This document shows, piece after piece, positions 42,188 to 51,826 of a DNA stretch of 64,000 nt. This DNA is from Candidatus Methylopumilus planktonicus (GTDB lineage Bacteria; Pseudomonadota; Gammaproteobacteria; Burkholderiales; Methylophilaceae). The stretch is taken from NCBI RefSeq assembly GCF_006364715.1, contig NZ_CP040984.1, positions 496,001 to 560,000 of the forward strand. Direction: 5' to 3'. The notes under the pieces are model-generated. The model was given only the letters and a program-made list of their open reading frames with translations, was not told the origin of the DNA and ran no database searches. The translations under genes were made by a program, and so were the position numbers. The first letter of the stretch is position 1; every line of letters starts with the position of its first letter.

Positions 42188-42870
42188 GTTTTAATGTAAG
42201 TATTAAGTAATTGAATAAAACGGTCACGAGAAATCTCTCTAGCACCTAAACTTAAAAGATGATTCGTTTTCATCTGACAGTCTACCATCTTAATACCTAT
42301 ATTTTTTAGATACTGAATGGCAAGAACAAATGCCATTTTAGAGGCGTCTCTTTCATAATGAAACATGGATTCACCAAAGAAAACCCCATCTAAAACTATT
42401 CCATAAAGGCCGCCGACAAGATTTTCATTAAAATAGATCTCAAAAGAATGGGCAACTTTCAGCCGATGTAATTCAGAGTATGCATTAATAATACGATCGT
42501 CAATCCATGTACCATCCTGGCCTTTTCTTTTTATTTCACTACAAAATTTAATGACAGATAAAAAATTATTGTCTATTAAAAATTGATAATTATTTTTCTT
42601 AATTTTCTTAGATAAAGATGATGAAATTTTAAGATCTTCAGGAAATAATATTAATCTTGGATCAGGTGACCACCATAAAATAGGTTCGTGTTTATTAAAC
42701 CAAGGAAAGATCCCTTGTTTGTAAGCTTCAATAATTTTTTTAGCTTCAAGTGTTTTGGATATTGCAATAAGACCATTCGGCTCAATAAGGGCTTGATCAG
42801 TCTTCGGAAAGGGGTCATGATTACTAACAAAAGCGATGGAACCAAAATCAGTTTTTATCCATTGACCCAT
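42184..42870 (-). CDS. aat: Leucyl/phenylalanyl-tRNA--protein transferase
   Basis: Aat transfers leucine or phenylalanine from tRNA to proteins with N-terminal Arg or Lys, the other primary step of the bacterial N-end rule. The 228-residue protein shows LIEPNGLIA near 28, AYKQGIFPWFNKHEPILWWS near 49-68, VGGLYGIVLDGVFFGESMF and the C-terminal DCQMKTNHLLSLGA. It is the first gene of the long minus-strand run aat-bpt-tyrA-aroA-cmk. Confidence 0.97.
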   Translation of the reverse strand: MGQWIKTDFGSIAFVSNHDPFPKTDQALIEPNGLIAISKTLEAKKIIEAYKQGIFPWFNKHEPILWWSPDPRLILFPEDLKISSSLSKKIKKNNYQFLIDNNFLSVIKFCSEIKRKGQDGTWIDDRIINAYSELHRLKVAHSFEIYFNENLVGGLYGIVLDGVFFGESMFHYERDASKMAFVLAIQYLKNIGIKMVDCQMKTNHLLSLGAREISRDRFIQLLNTYIKT

Positions 42871-42907
42871 ATGTTCTTGTGAGGAATGCTTAATTTAATT
42901 TCAAGGT

Positions 42908-43762
42908 ATGAAACGTTTTTTAATATTAGTTATTTTACTCTTAAATATAGTCCCACTCGCTTACGCTAATGAGCGAGGGTTGTTTTGGAAATTAAAAGCA
43001 CCCAATGGCTCGACGCATTATTTATTCGGTACTATGCATACTGATGACAATAGAATTATTAAGTTCTTACCTATTGTTAAAAAATCTGTCAATGCATCAG
43101 ATCTTCTTTTGGTAGAAATTGCGCCTAACGATCACTCACAAAATCTTTTAATGCAGAATCATTCCCTAGCCACGGATTTAAATGAGATAGAGCTAAAGCA
43201 AATTAAAAAACTAGCAGAATTTCATGTGATGCATTTTGAGAATGTTATAAGAATGAAGCCTTGGCTCTTGGCTATTATTTTTGATTCACCCAAGCCCCAT
43301 ACCGAATTCAATCAGGACTATCTTTTAACGGCAATGGCAGAGGATTTAGACAAAGAAGTTATAGGGCTTGAGTCATCAAAAGAGCATTTTGCTACGATGG
43401 ATTCCCTCTCTAACGATGAACAATTAATAATACTTAGAGCGGTTTTAAAAAAAACAGAGAAAGAAAAATTATCTGATTACAATTTACTCATGAAACATTA
43501 CATCTCAGGAGATGTTGAGCAAATACGAAAAACGGATGAACGATTAACAGGTAAATTAATGTCAGAAGCTATGTGGGCTAAAATTAAAGTTCAGCTTATG
43601 GGCGAGAGAAATAAGAAGATGGCCATAAAAATTAAAGAGCTTTCAAAAGATAAACAATTATTTATTGCAGTCGGCGCATCCCATTTAGCAGGACAGGACG
43701 GCTTGTTAAATCAGTTAAAAGATTCAGGATTTAAAATGTCACCTATAAAAGCGTTTGAATAA
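42908..43762 (+). CDS. TraB/GumN family protein
   Basis: A 284-residue protein with a signal peptide (MKRFLILVILLLNIVPLAYA), then the TraB/GumN pattern: GLFWKLKAPNGSTHYLFGTMHTDD with the first GTxH motif, LLVEIAP, and a C-terminal FIAVGASHLAGQDGLLNQL with the second GxxH. These proteins have an EreA/ChaN-like fold and a possible metal-dependent hydrolase role; bacterial function is largely unknown. It is probably periplasmic. Its stop is one base before the next start. Confidence 0.9.
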   Translation: MKRFLILVILLLNIVPLAYANERGLFWKLKAPNGSTHYLFGTMHTDDNRIIKFLPIVKKSVNASDLLLVEIAPNDHSQNLLMQNHSLATDLNEIELKQIKKLAEFHVMHFENVIRMKPWLLAIIFDSPKPHTEFNQDYLLTAMAEDLDKEVIGLESSKEHFATMDSLSNDEQLIILRAVLKKTEKEKLSDYNLLMKHYISGDVEQIRKTDERLTGKLMSEAMWAKIKVQLMGERNKKMAIKIKELSKDKQLFIAVGASHLAGQDGLLNQLKDSGFKMSPIKAFE

Positions 43763-43763
43763 T

Positions 43764-44540
43764 ATGAAGCGCCAACTAATTTCATCTCGTGGCAACCAAC
43801 ATTTTAAGCATTTAAAAAAACTTAGTGAATCCCCTCGTTATCGGTATGAAGTTCAACAAACGATTCTAGATGGTATTCACCTTATTGAGTCTTATGCTCA
43901 GCGCTTTGGCTCCCCAGACTCTGTGGCTTTAATTCAGGGCAGTGACATAAATAAGATCTCAGGGTATTTAAATGAAGAAACGCAAGTATTAGAATTTCCA
44001 GCAGGACTTTTTTCTGAAATAGCACCTGTTATGTCGCCTACAGGTATTCTTGCATCTATTAACATTCCACATTTAGATGCGCCAAAAAAACAGAACTGTA
44101 TTTTATTGTTGGAAGATATTCAAGACCCAGGTAATTTAGGAAGCATTTTAAGATCTGCAAGCGCCTCAGGCGTAGATCTTGTTTACTTGTCTGATCATTG
44201 TGCTGATCTATGGTCACCTAAAGTATTAAGAGGAGGGCAAGGCGCTCATTTTTATTTGCCATGTGTTGAGAATGCTGTTTTTTCTGATATTACAAAAGCT
44301 TTCGAGGGAAAAATTTTTGCTACTGAATTAAATGGAAAATCTATTTTTAAAGAAAACTTAAAAGGGCCTGTTGCCTTTATTTTTGGCAACGAGGGAAGTG
44401 GTCTGCAATCAGAAACTATAGGTTTGACTTCGCATTCCGTTCGTATTCCTATGGAAATAGGGATTGAATCATTGAACGTTTCTGCCGCTGTATCGATATG
44501 TTTATATGAAAAATATAGGCAAGAAAATTTTAGTGCTTAG
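43764..44540 (+). CDS. TrmH (SpoU) family RNA 2'-O-methyltransferase
   Basis: The 258-residue SPOUT methyltransferase has the three family motifs: LLEDIQDPGNLGSILRSA near 115, FIFGNEGSGL near 205, and IPMEIGIESLNVSAAVSI near 230, which form the knot binding S-adenosylmethionine. An N-terminal L30e-like substrate domain precedes it. I start at the ATG at 43764, not at an in-frame TTG at 43755 that lies inside the previous gene. RNA target (rRNA or tRNA) cannot be told. It overlaps the convergent hslO by eleven bases. Confidence 0.93.
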   Translation: MKRQLISSRGNQHFKHLKKLSESPRYRYEVQQTILDGIHLIESYAQRFGSPDSVALIQGSDINKISGYLNEETQVLEFPAGLFSEIAPVMSPTGILASINIPHLDAPKKQNCILLLEDIQDPGNLGSILRSASASGVDLVYLSDHCADLWSPKVLRGGQGAHFYLPCVENAVFSDITKAFEGKIFATELNGKSIFKENLKGPVAFIFGNEGSGLQSETIGLTSHSVRIPMEIGIESLNVSAAVSICLYEKYRQENFSA

Positions 44541-45417
44541 CTGAATTACTCGACTCGTTAAATACAAAATCTACTTCATCTTCTGAATATTGATAACACT
44601 CATTGCAGAAATCGCAGTGAATTGTTATGGAAGCTTGCTCTTCAATGATGGAGTTACATTCTTCTTTCCCAATAAGCTGAAGCATGTTTTCAATACTTTT
44701 TTTGGAGCAGCTACAGGCAAAGCCAAGGTGAGTTGGATCGTATAAACGAATTGTTTCTGATGAAAATACATTCTGAAGAATTTCAGATACTTCTAGTTCG
44801 GGACGAAGCGCATTAAACGATTGGTTAGCAGATCCAACAATTCTTTCCCAAACTTTGTTCATTTCATCTTGATTTAATTCCTCTGCTGAAGAATTAAATG
44901 GAAGCTTTTGAATAAGAAGGCCATGAAAAATATCATTTTGAGAATAGATCCATAGTTTGGTTTGAATCTGCTCTGACCTTAACATATAATTTTCAAGAAG
45001 TTCACTGGTTGAGTTTCCTTCCATGGGCACGATGCCTTGATAGGGCGTCTTTGCATTTTTTTGAATTAAAGTAATAATGAAGTGGCCTTCTTTAATAAGG
45101 TCTATTGGTGCTAGAGATTCAATAGCACCACTCCATTTAACCGTACCCCGCATCCCTAAATTTCCATTACATTCAGCGATTAATAATTTGAGTGGTCCAT
45201 TGGTTTGAATTTGTAATGTCAGTGAGCCGTCAAGCTTTAGTGTTGAAGCGAGGAGAGAGCTTGCCACCATAAGTTCCCCCAATATGGCATGAAGATTCTG
45301 AGGCAGCGATTGATGTTGCGTAGCCTCTTCGATTGTATGACTTAGCTTTACGTAATTACCTCGAATATCTGTGTTTTCAAAAATAAATCTATGTAATTTG
45401 TCTGCTGAATTATGCAT
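44530..45417 (-). CDS. hslO: Redox-regulated molecular chaperone Hsp33
   Basis: Hsp33 is activated by oxidation and holds unfolded proteins. The 295-residue protein has the N-terminal RFIFENTDIRGNYVKL, the GxxxGTVKWSG block, and the C-terminal zinc switch: CSC near residue 233 and CDFC near 267, which together give the four cysteines of the family. It is full length. It follows the DUF3301 gene by four bases. Confidence 0.97.
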   Translation of the reverse strand: MHNSADKLHRFIFENTDIRGNYVKLSHTIEEATQHQSLPQNLHAILGELMVASSLLASTLKLDGSLTLQIQTNGPLKLLIAECNGNLGMRGTVKWSGAIESLAPIDLIKEGHFIITLIQKNAKTPYQGIVPMEGNSTSELLENYMLRSEQIQTKLWIYSQNDIFHGLLIQKLPFNSSAEELNQDEMNKVWERIVGSANQSFNALRPELEVSEILQNVFSSETIRLYDPTHLGFACSCSKKSIENMLQLIGKEECNSIIEEQASITIHCDFCNECYQYSEDEVDFVFNESSNSAKH

Positions 45418-45421
45418 AAAA

Positions 45422-45736
45422 TTAACTTTCCATGCTTATGTAGGGCGGGATATGCCAGTTATGTAAATGCTTTCCTAAGAGGAAAAGATTACATTTGATT
45501 CGATCGTTTGTGGAGCTGCTCACCATAAATTCATAGCATCTTAATATGGCAACCTGACCTTTTTCATTTCGTTTTAATGTAATTTTTTCGCATGCAACTG
45601 TCTCATCTAAAAACTGAAGATCAAATTGCTTAGATAAATTTTTCCCAAGTTGAATGGCAAGCTCACGTTTTGAGATTGTATCAATCCAAAACCAAACGGT
45701 CAGAATTAGTAAAACAAAAAGGATATATTCAAGCAT
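45422..45736 (-). CDS. DUF3301 domain protein
   Basis: A 104-residue protein with one N-terminal membrane helix (LEYILFVLLILTVWFWIDTI) and the DUF3301 pattern: KRELAIQLGKNLSKQFDLQFLDETVACEKITLKRNE is present in spirit as an RELA...LLDETV...L.L.R series, then a beta-rich end with YEFMVSSSTNDR. Function is unknown; the topology suggests an inner-membrane protein with its C-terminal part on one side. It is the first gene of a pair with hslO. Confidence 0.8.
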   Translation of the reverse strand: MLEYILFVLLILTVWFWIDTISKRELAIQLGKNLSKQFDLQFLDETVACEKITLKRNEKGQVAILRCYEFMVSSSTNDRIKCNLFLLGKHLHNWHIPPYISMES

Positions 45737-45842
45737 AAATGTAATTTAAAAAATGACCCTATATATTAAACGTGCTTCAGTGAGACTTTAATGATTATTT
45801 TTATGCTTTATTTGTGTGCATAAAAAAAGTAATTCATAAAAA

Positions 45843-45859
45843 TGCACAAAAATAGTGCT
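45843..45859. promoter_or_regulatory. NtrC-like palindrome upstream of amt
   Basis: TGCAC-N7-GTGCT has the half-sites and 17-base length of the NtrC consensus (TGCAC-N7-GTGCA), with one mismatch, 115 bases before the amt start. Further half-sites lie at 45772-45776 (GTGCT) and 45816-45820 (GTGCA); TGTGCAT at 45815 and ATGCACA at 45842 form a longer inverted repeat. No sigma-54 promoter follows. Confidence 0.4.
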
Positions 45860-45973
45860 TAAAAGTAGATTTCTTTCCAAATTTTAAAATAAAAAAATCA
45901 CAATCTCTTACTTTTATTAATCCTTATATAAAATTAACCTTAATTTAATACTTACAGATGAGGAATGCCCTTT

Positions 45974-47164
45974 ATGGATAACTTAATTGGTGCAAATGAT
46001 GTTTTATTTGTTTTATTGGGCGCAGTTATGGTGCTAGCTATGCATGCAGGCTTCGCATTTTTAGAAGTAGGCACTGTTCGTCATAAAAACCAAGTCAATG
46101 CGCTTGTTAAAATCCTTGTTGATTTTTCAGTATCTACACTGGCCTACTTTTTTATAGGTTATGGCATTGCCTATGGCGTGAATTTCTTGTCACCCGCAGA
46201 AGCTCTATCTGCTAAAAACGGGTATGAACTTGTTAAGTTTTTCTTTTTGCTTACTTTTGCTGCAGCTATTCCTGCAATTATATCGGGGGGTATAGCTGAA
46301 AGAGCTAAATTCAATTCCCAATTAGCAGCTACCTTCGCTTTGGTTGGTTTCGTATATCCATTTTTTGAAGGTATTGCTTGGAATAATCATTTAGGTGTCC
46401 AATCTTTTCTTGAAGGTAATTTTGGGTTTAAATTCCACGATTTTGCAGGTTCAGTAGTTGTCCATGCCATGGGTGGCTGGATAGCTTTGGCGGCTGTTTT
46501 ATTACTTGGGGCAAGACATGGCAGATATGGTAAAGATGGAAGGCTCCATGCTTATCCACCATCTAATTTCCCCTTTTTGGCTTTAGGTGCTTGGATCTTA
46601 ACTGTAGGATGGTTTGGTTTTAACGTTATGTCAGCGCAAACAGCGAATGGTATTTCAGGCCTCGTAGCAATTAATTCTCTAATGGCATTAGCGGGTGGGA
46701 CCATAGCAGCCCTTATCGTTGGAAAAAATGACCCCGGTTTTATCCATAACGGACCGCTTGCAGGTCTTGTGGCAGTGTGCGCAGGATCAGATATTTTTCA
46801 TCCCATTGGCGCTCTGATTACAGGTTTAGTCGCAGGTATTCTTTTTGTATGGACCTTTACTCTTACACAAAATCGTTTAAAGATTGATGATGTATTGGGT
46901 GTGTGGCCATTGCATGGACTTTGTGGTGCTTGGGGCGGTATCGCTGCAGGCATTTTTGGATCTACTTATTTTGGTGGCATGGGAGGCGTTAGCTTTGCAT
47001 CTCAACTCATAGGAACTTTATTAGGCGTATTGATAGCACTTATCGGTGGATTCCTGGTTTATGGCACCCTTAAGCATTTCTTTGGTATTCGATTAACCCA
47101 AGAAGAAGAATTTAATGGCGCTGATATTTCGATTCATAAAACTGCAGCCAATGCAGAAGATTAA
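45974..47164 (+). CDS. amt: Ammonium transporter
   Basis: The 396-residue Amt protein has about eleven membrane segments and carries ammonium or ammonia across the inner membrane. Signature blocks are VLAMHAGFAFLEVGTVRHKN near 18, FDFAGSVVVHAMGGW-like DFAGSVVVHAMGG near 156 with the first pore histidine, and the second pore histidine in VWPLHGLCGAWGG near 315. I prefer the ATG at 45974 over that at 45965, because GAGGA ends nine bases before the former and abuts the latter. No glnK/glnB partner is adjacent. Confidence 0.95.
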   Translation: MDNLIGANDVLFVLLGAVMVLAMHAGFAFLEVGTVRHKNQVNALVKILVDFSVSTLAYFFIGYGIAYGVNFLSPAEALSAKNGYELVKFFFLLTFAAAIPAIISGGIAERAKFNSQLAATFALVGFVYPFFEGIAWNNHLGVQSFLEGNFGFKFHDFAGSVVVHAMGGWIALAAVLLLGARHGRYGKDGRLHAYPPSNFPFLALGAWILTVGWFGFNVMSAQTANGISGLVAINSLMALAGGTIAALIVGKNDPGFIHNGPLAGLVAVCAGSDIFHPIGALITGLVAGILFVWTFTLTQNRLKIDDVLGVWPLHGLCGAWGGIAAGIFGSTYFGGMGGVSFASQLIGTLLGVLIALIGGFLVYGTLKHFFGIRLTQEEEFNGADISIHKTAANAED

Positions 47165-47209
47165 TCTTATCTCTTAAAAGCATTGTCTGTTGCCATGTTA
47201 AAATTTCCC

Positions 47210-47890
47210 ATGGCGAAATTTCATATCATTATTCCCGCAGCAGGCTCAGGTTCCAGAATGGGATTGGGCCAGCCAAAACAGTACCTTAAAATTCATAAAC
47301 AAACTTTCATCGAAAGAGTAATTCGTGTTTTTGAAAATATTCCCCTTGTCGATTCTATTCATATTGCACTTCAGCCAAAAGATGATCTTTGGGACACACT
47401 TAATCTTTCTTTGTCATCAAAAGTGAATGTGCATTATTGTGGTGGAGAATCTCGAGCTAAGACAGTTCTTAATACATTAGAAACAATAAAAACTCATACG
47501 AACGAGAGTGATTGGATTTTAGTTCATGATGCAGCGCGACCAGGTGTCCAAGAAAAAGATGTTATTCATCTAATAGAGACATTAAAAAATGATCCAGTAG
47601 GCGGCTTGCTTGCATACCCCATAGCAGACACTATAAAAAAATCTGACAAAGAAGATAGGGTTATTGATTCACCAGTAAGAGATCATTTATGGCAAGCACA
47701 AACACCTCAAATGTATAGGTATAAAATGTTAATCGACGCACTTAAGTCATTTGATGGTATTCCAACCGATGAGTCTCAAGCAATTGAGCGGTTAGGAATG
47801 AAGCCAAAATTAATTAAAGGCGATTTTAAAAATTTCAAAGTAACTTATCAAGAAGATCTTAGTATTCTTGAGCATTTAATCACTGAATAG
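47210..47890 (+). CDS. ispD: 2-C-methyl-D-erythritol 4-phosphate cytidylyltransferase
   Basis: IspD makes CDP-methylerythritol in the non-mevalonate isoprenoid pathway. The 226-residue protein begins MAKFHIIIPAAGSGSRMG with the nucleotide-binding PAAGSGSRM and continues with PKQYLKIHKQTFIERV, VHDAARPGV and the LWQAQTPQMYRY block. In-frame ATG (47195) and TTG (47183) codons lie upstream; the family begins only a few residues before PAAG, so I use 47210, though no strong ribosome binding site supports any choice. ispF follows after six bases. Confidence 0.95.
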   Translation: MAKFHIIIPAAGSGSRMGLGQPKQYLKIHKQTFIERVIRVFENIPLVDSIHIALQPKDDLWDTLNLSLSSKVNVHYCGGESRAKTVLNTLETIKTHTNESDWILVHDAARPGVQEKDVIHLIETLKNDPVGGLLAYPIADTIKKSDKEDRVIDSPVRDHLWQAQTPQMYRYKMLIDALKSFDGIPTDESQAIERLGMKPKLIKGDFKNFKVTYQEDLSILEHLITE

Positions 47891-47896
47891 GTATTT

Positions 47897-48376
47897 ATGA
47901 TGATAAAAGTTGGACAAGGTTTTGATGTTCATCAGTTAGTGAACGGCAGAAAATGTATTATTGGAGGAGTTGAAATTCCTTTTCATAAAGGATTAGACGG
48001 CCATTCAGATGCCGATGTTCTTTTACATGCAATTGCTGATGCAATCCTTGGTGCCGCTGGACTTGGAGATATAGGCAAGCATTTTCCAAATACAGACCCA
48101 TCTATTAAAAATATAGACTCCAGAGATATTTTGAAGAAAGTAATTTTATTAATTCAAGAAAAAAAATATTCGATTATTAATATTGATGCCACAGTAATTT
48201 GTGAATTACCTAAATTGGCACCGTATATTGATCACATGAAAAATAATATTGCATTAGATTGCAATATAGATATTCACGCAGTGAATGTGAAGGCAACAAC
48301 AACTGAAACTCTAGGATTCGCTGGAAGAGGTGAAGGTATTGCAGCTCAGGCTATTTGTTTAATAGAGTCTAAATAG
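47897..48376 (+). CDS. ispF: 2-C-methyl-D-erythritol 2,4-cyclodiphosphate synthase
   Basis: IspF forms the cyclic diphosphate two steps after IspD. The 159-residue trimeric enzyme shows GFDVHQLVNGRKCIIGGVEI with zinc ligands Asp and His, HSDADVLLHAIADAILGAAG, GDIGKHFPNTD and the C-terminal KATTTETLGFAGRGEG. The start could be either of two adjacent ATG codons (47897 or 47900). ispDF adjacency is standard. Confidence 0.98.
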   Translation: MMIKVGQGFDVHQLVNGRKCIIGGVEIPFHKGLDGHSDADVLLHAIADAILGAAGLGDIGKHFPNTDPSIKNIDSRDILKKVILLIQEKKYSIINIDATVICELPKLAPYIDHMKNNIALDCNIDIHAVNVKATTTETLGFAGRGEGIAAQAICLIESK

Positions 48377-48382
48377 GTTTTT

Positions 48383-50212
48383 ATGTTTCAGCGTTTTGAA
48401 AAACTTCTTAATCCTTTTCCCGAGTACTTTCTAACTACACCACCCAAAACCTTGTTGATGTTTGTATGGTCGTGCACTAAAAATCTTAGATGGCTCATTT
48501 TATTTATGGCTCTATTAACAGCTGTCATAGGTAGCTTCGAAGCTATTTTATTCTCATACATGGGCTCTTTAGTTGACTTACTAAATCATTCAAACCCAGA
48601 AAATTTTTGGTCTGAAAATGCTTCTATGCTGATGTCAGCATCAGCAGTTTTAATCTTAAGTACATTGCTTGTTTTATTCCAAACCTTAATTAAGCATCAA
48701 TCCCTCGCAGGTGCTTTCCCTATGCGAATGCGTTGGAATTTTCATCGATTACTTCTTAATCAGAGTATGAACTTCTATCATAATGAATTTGCAGGCAGGG
48801 TTGCTGCAAAAGTTATGCAAACTGCGCTTGCGGTAAGAGATTTATGGTTCATTTTGGCTGACATTCTGGTGTACGTGATTATTTACTTCTTAACGATGAT
48901 TTTTGTTGTAGGTAAATTCAATTTGATCCTGATGCTTCCATTTCTTAGCTGGTTTCTTTTTTATATTCTTGTTCTTATATATTTTGTACCACGCTTAAGT
49001 AAATTGTCTAGAAATCAAGCTGACGCAAGGTCATTAATGACAGGGCGTATTACAGATGCTTATACAAATATAAGTACTATCAAGCTTTTTTCTCACGCCG
49101 GACGTGAAGCAAACTTTGCCAAGGTTGCAATGAATGATTTTTTAGGTGCAGTGAATATGCAAATGCGTTTAGTTAGCTGGATTGAAATTATTAATCATTT
49201 TTTAAGTATGTTGCTTGTGATTGGAACAGCTATTGTTGCAATTTGGCTTTGGTCGAAAAATGAAATCATGGTAGGAGTAGTTGCAACTTCAACAGCTATG
49301 GCTTTGAGATTGAATGGTATCTCGCACTGGGTAATGTGGGAAATGACATCCTTATATGAGCAAGTCGGAACTCTTCAAGACGGCCTAAACACACTTTCAA
49401 TTCAGCAAGAAATTAAAGATATTAAAAATGCAGAAGATCTCATCATAAAAAAAGCTTCAGTTTCATTTCAAAACATTGTTTTCAATTATCCAAATCAAAA
49501 AACATCAGTTATTCATAATTTTTCATTGAATATTAGGCCTGGTGAAAAGGTTGGTCTAGTAGGCAGATCTGGATCAGGAAAATCTACACTCGTAAATTTG
49601 TTATTACGATTTTATGATCTTAAATCAGGTGTAATTACTATCGATAATCAAGATATATCAAAAGTAAATCAAAATAGCTTGAGAAAAAAGATTGGTATGG
49701 TCACACAAGATACATCCTTACTTCATCGATCAGTTAAAGACAATGTGGTCTATGGAAGGCCTAATGCAACACGAAGTGAAATGATTGGTGCGGCGAAAAG
49801 AGCTAAAGCCCATGACTTTATTATGCAGTTGGAAGATAACCTTTCTAGAAAAGGCTACGAAGCTCATGTTGGCGAAAGAGGCGTTAAGTTATCAGGAGGC
49901 CAAAGACAGCGTATTTCTATTGCAAGAGTCATGTTAAAAGATGCGCCTATATTATTATTAGATGAAGCAACAAGCGCACTTGATTCTGAAATTGAAGTTG
50001 TTATTCAACAAAGTCTCTATCAATTAATGGAGGGCAAGACAGTGATCGCAATTGCACATCGCCTATCCACTATTGCTGCAATGGATAGGCTTATTGTGAT
50101 TGATAAAGGTAAGATTATAGAAGAGGGGTCTCATAATGAGCTTATTAAAAAGAAAGGCTTATATGCGAGACTTTGGAAGCATCAAAGCGGAGGTTTTCTG
50201 GGTGAAGCCTAA
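48383..50212 (+). CDS. ABC transporter, fused permease and ATP-binding protein
   Basis: A 609-residue exporter-type half transporter. Six membrane segments cover about residues 35-330; the nucleotide-binding domain has Walker A GLVGRSGSGKSTL near 391-403, the Q loop MVTQDTSLLH, signature LSGGQRQRIS and Walker B ILLLDEATSALDSE, then the H loop IAHRLST. Relatives include MsbA-like and multidrug/heavy-metal exporters; the substrate is not readable. It probably works as a homodimer. It starts six bases after ispF and its stop overlaps the convergent smr by four bases. Confidence 0.92.
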   Translation: MFQRFEKLLNPFPEYFLTTPPKTLLMFVWSCTKNLRWLILFMALLTAVIGSFEAILFSYMGSLVDLLNHSNPENFWSENASMLMSASAVLILSTLLVLFQTLIKHQSLAGAFPMRMRWNFHRLLLNQSMNFYHNEFAGRVAAKVMQTALAVRDLWFILADILVYVIIYFLTMIFVVGKFNLILMLPFLSWFLFYILVLIYFVPRLSKLSRNQADARSLMTGRITDAYTNISTIKLFSHAGREANFAKVAMNDFLGAVNMQMRLVSWIEIINHFLSMLLVIGTAIVAIWLWSKNEIMVGVVATSTAMALRLNGISHWVMWEMTSLYEQVGTLQDGLNTLSIQQEIKDIKNAEDLIIKKASVSFQNIVFNYPNQKTSVIHNFSLNIRPGEKVGLVGRSGSGKSTLVNLLLRFYDLKSGVITIDNQDISKVNQNSLRKKIGMVTQDTSLLHRSVKDNVVYGRPNATRSEMIGAAKRAKAHDFIMQLEDNLSRKGYEAHVGERGVKLSGGQRQRISIARVMLKDAPILLLDEATSALDSEIEVVIQQSLYQLMEGKTVIAIAHRLSTIAAMDRLIVIDKGKIIEEGSHNELIKKKGLYARLWKHQSGGFLGEA

Positions 50213-50763
50213 TGTGCGGTTAATAACACAATAACAGCTCCACTACCTCCATCATGAGCTCGCGCCTGAGCGTATGCGATAACCTCTTCTTTTTGCGCTA
50301 ACCAATGCTTGAGTTTATTTTTAAGAATAGGCTCTTTGTTTTTAGAGTTATAGCCTTTGCCATGGACAATACGAATACAGCGAATATTATTTTTTTTACA
50401 TTCCGCTATAAATTGAACCACATATGCTTTTGCTTCATCCGAAATCATGCCATGAAGATCAATAGATTTTTGCACCACCCAATAACCTTTCCTTAGTTTT
50501 TTTAATACATCAGGTGAGTGACCTTGTCTGATATAGAATAACTCATCACCATTTTCAATGTCATGAAGTGGTTCGTAGTGATCACTAATAGAGTCAATCA
50601 GCGCTTGTTTTTCATCTCTTATAAAATTTAGAGGGACGGGCCTAGGTTTTTTTTGAGGTGCTTTATGTTCTTTTTTTTTCGGACTGATTTTTAAAGGAGT
50701 TGCGCCTTTAATGGCTTCTCTGAATAAATTAATTTCATCTTTATCATTTTCATTTTTTGCCAT
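50209..50763 (-). CDS. Smr domain protein
   Basis: A 184-residue protein with a lysine-rich N-terminal part (KISPKKKEHKAPQKKPRPV) and a C-terminal Smr domain from about residue 97: SIDLHGMISDEAKAYV, then RCIRIVHGKGYNSKNKEPIL and a final GGSGAVIVLL. Smr domains are DNA or RNA endonuclease folds linked to mismatch repair or ribosome rescue; the stand-alone proteobacterial type has no settled role. It follows trxB by four bases. Confidence 0.92.
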   Translation of the reverse strand: MAKNENDKDEINLFREAIKGATPLKISPKKKEHKAPQKKPRPVPLNFIRDEKQALIDSISDHYEPLHDIENGDELFYIRQGHSPDVLKKLRKGYWVVQKSIDLHGMISDEAKAYVVQFIAECKKNNIRCIRIVHGKGYNSKNKEPILKNKLKHWLAQKEEVIAYAQARAHDGGSGAVIVLLTAH

Positions 50764-50767
50764 AACA

Positions 50768-51745
<978 letters not shown>

Positions 51746-51826
51746 TCAATTTTAGTTTTCATCGCCTGATTAAGCAAACCTATTTTTGACTGAAGTGGTT
51801 CTTTTTGAGGCTTTTTTCATCATTTT

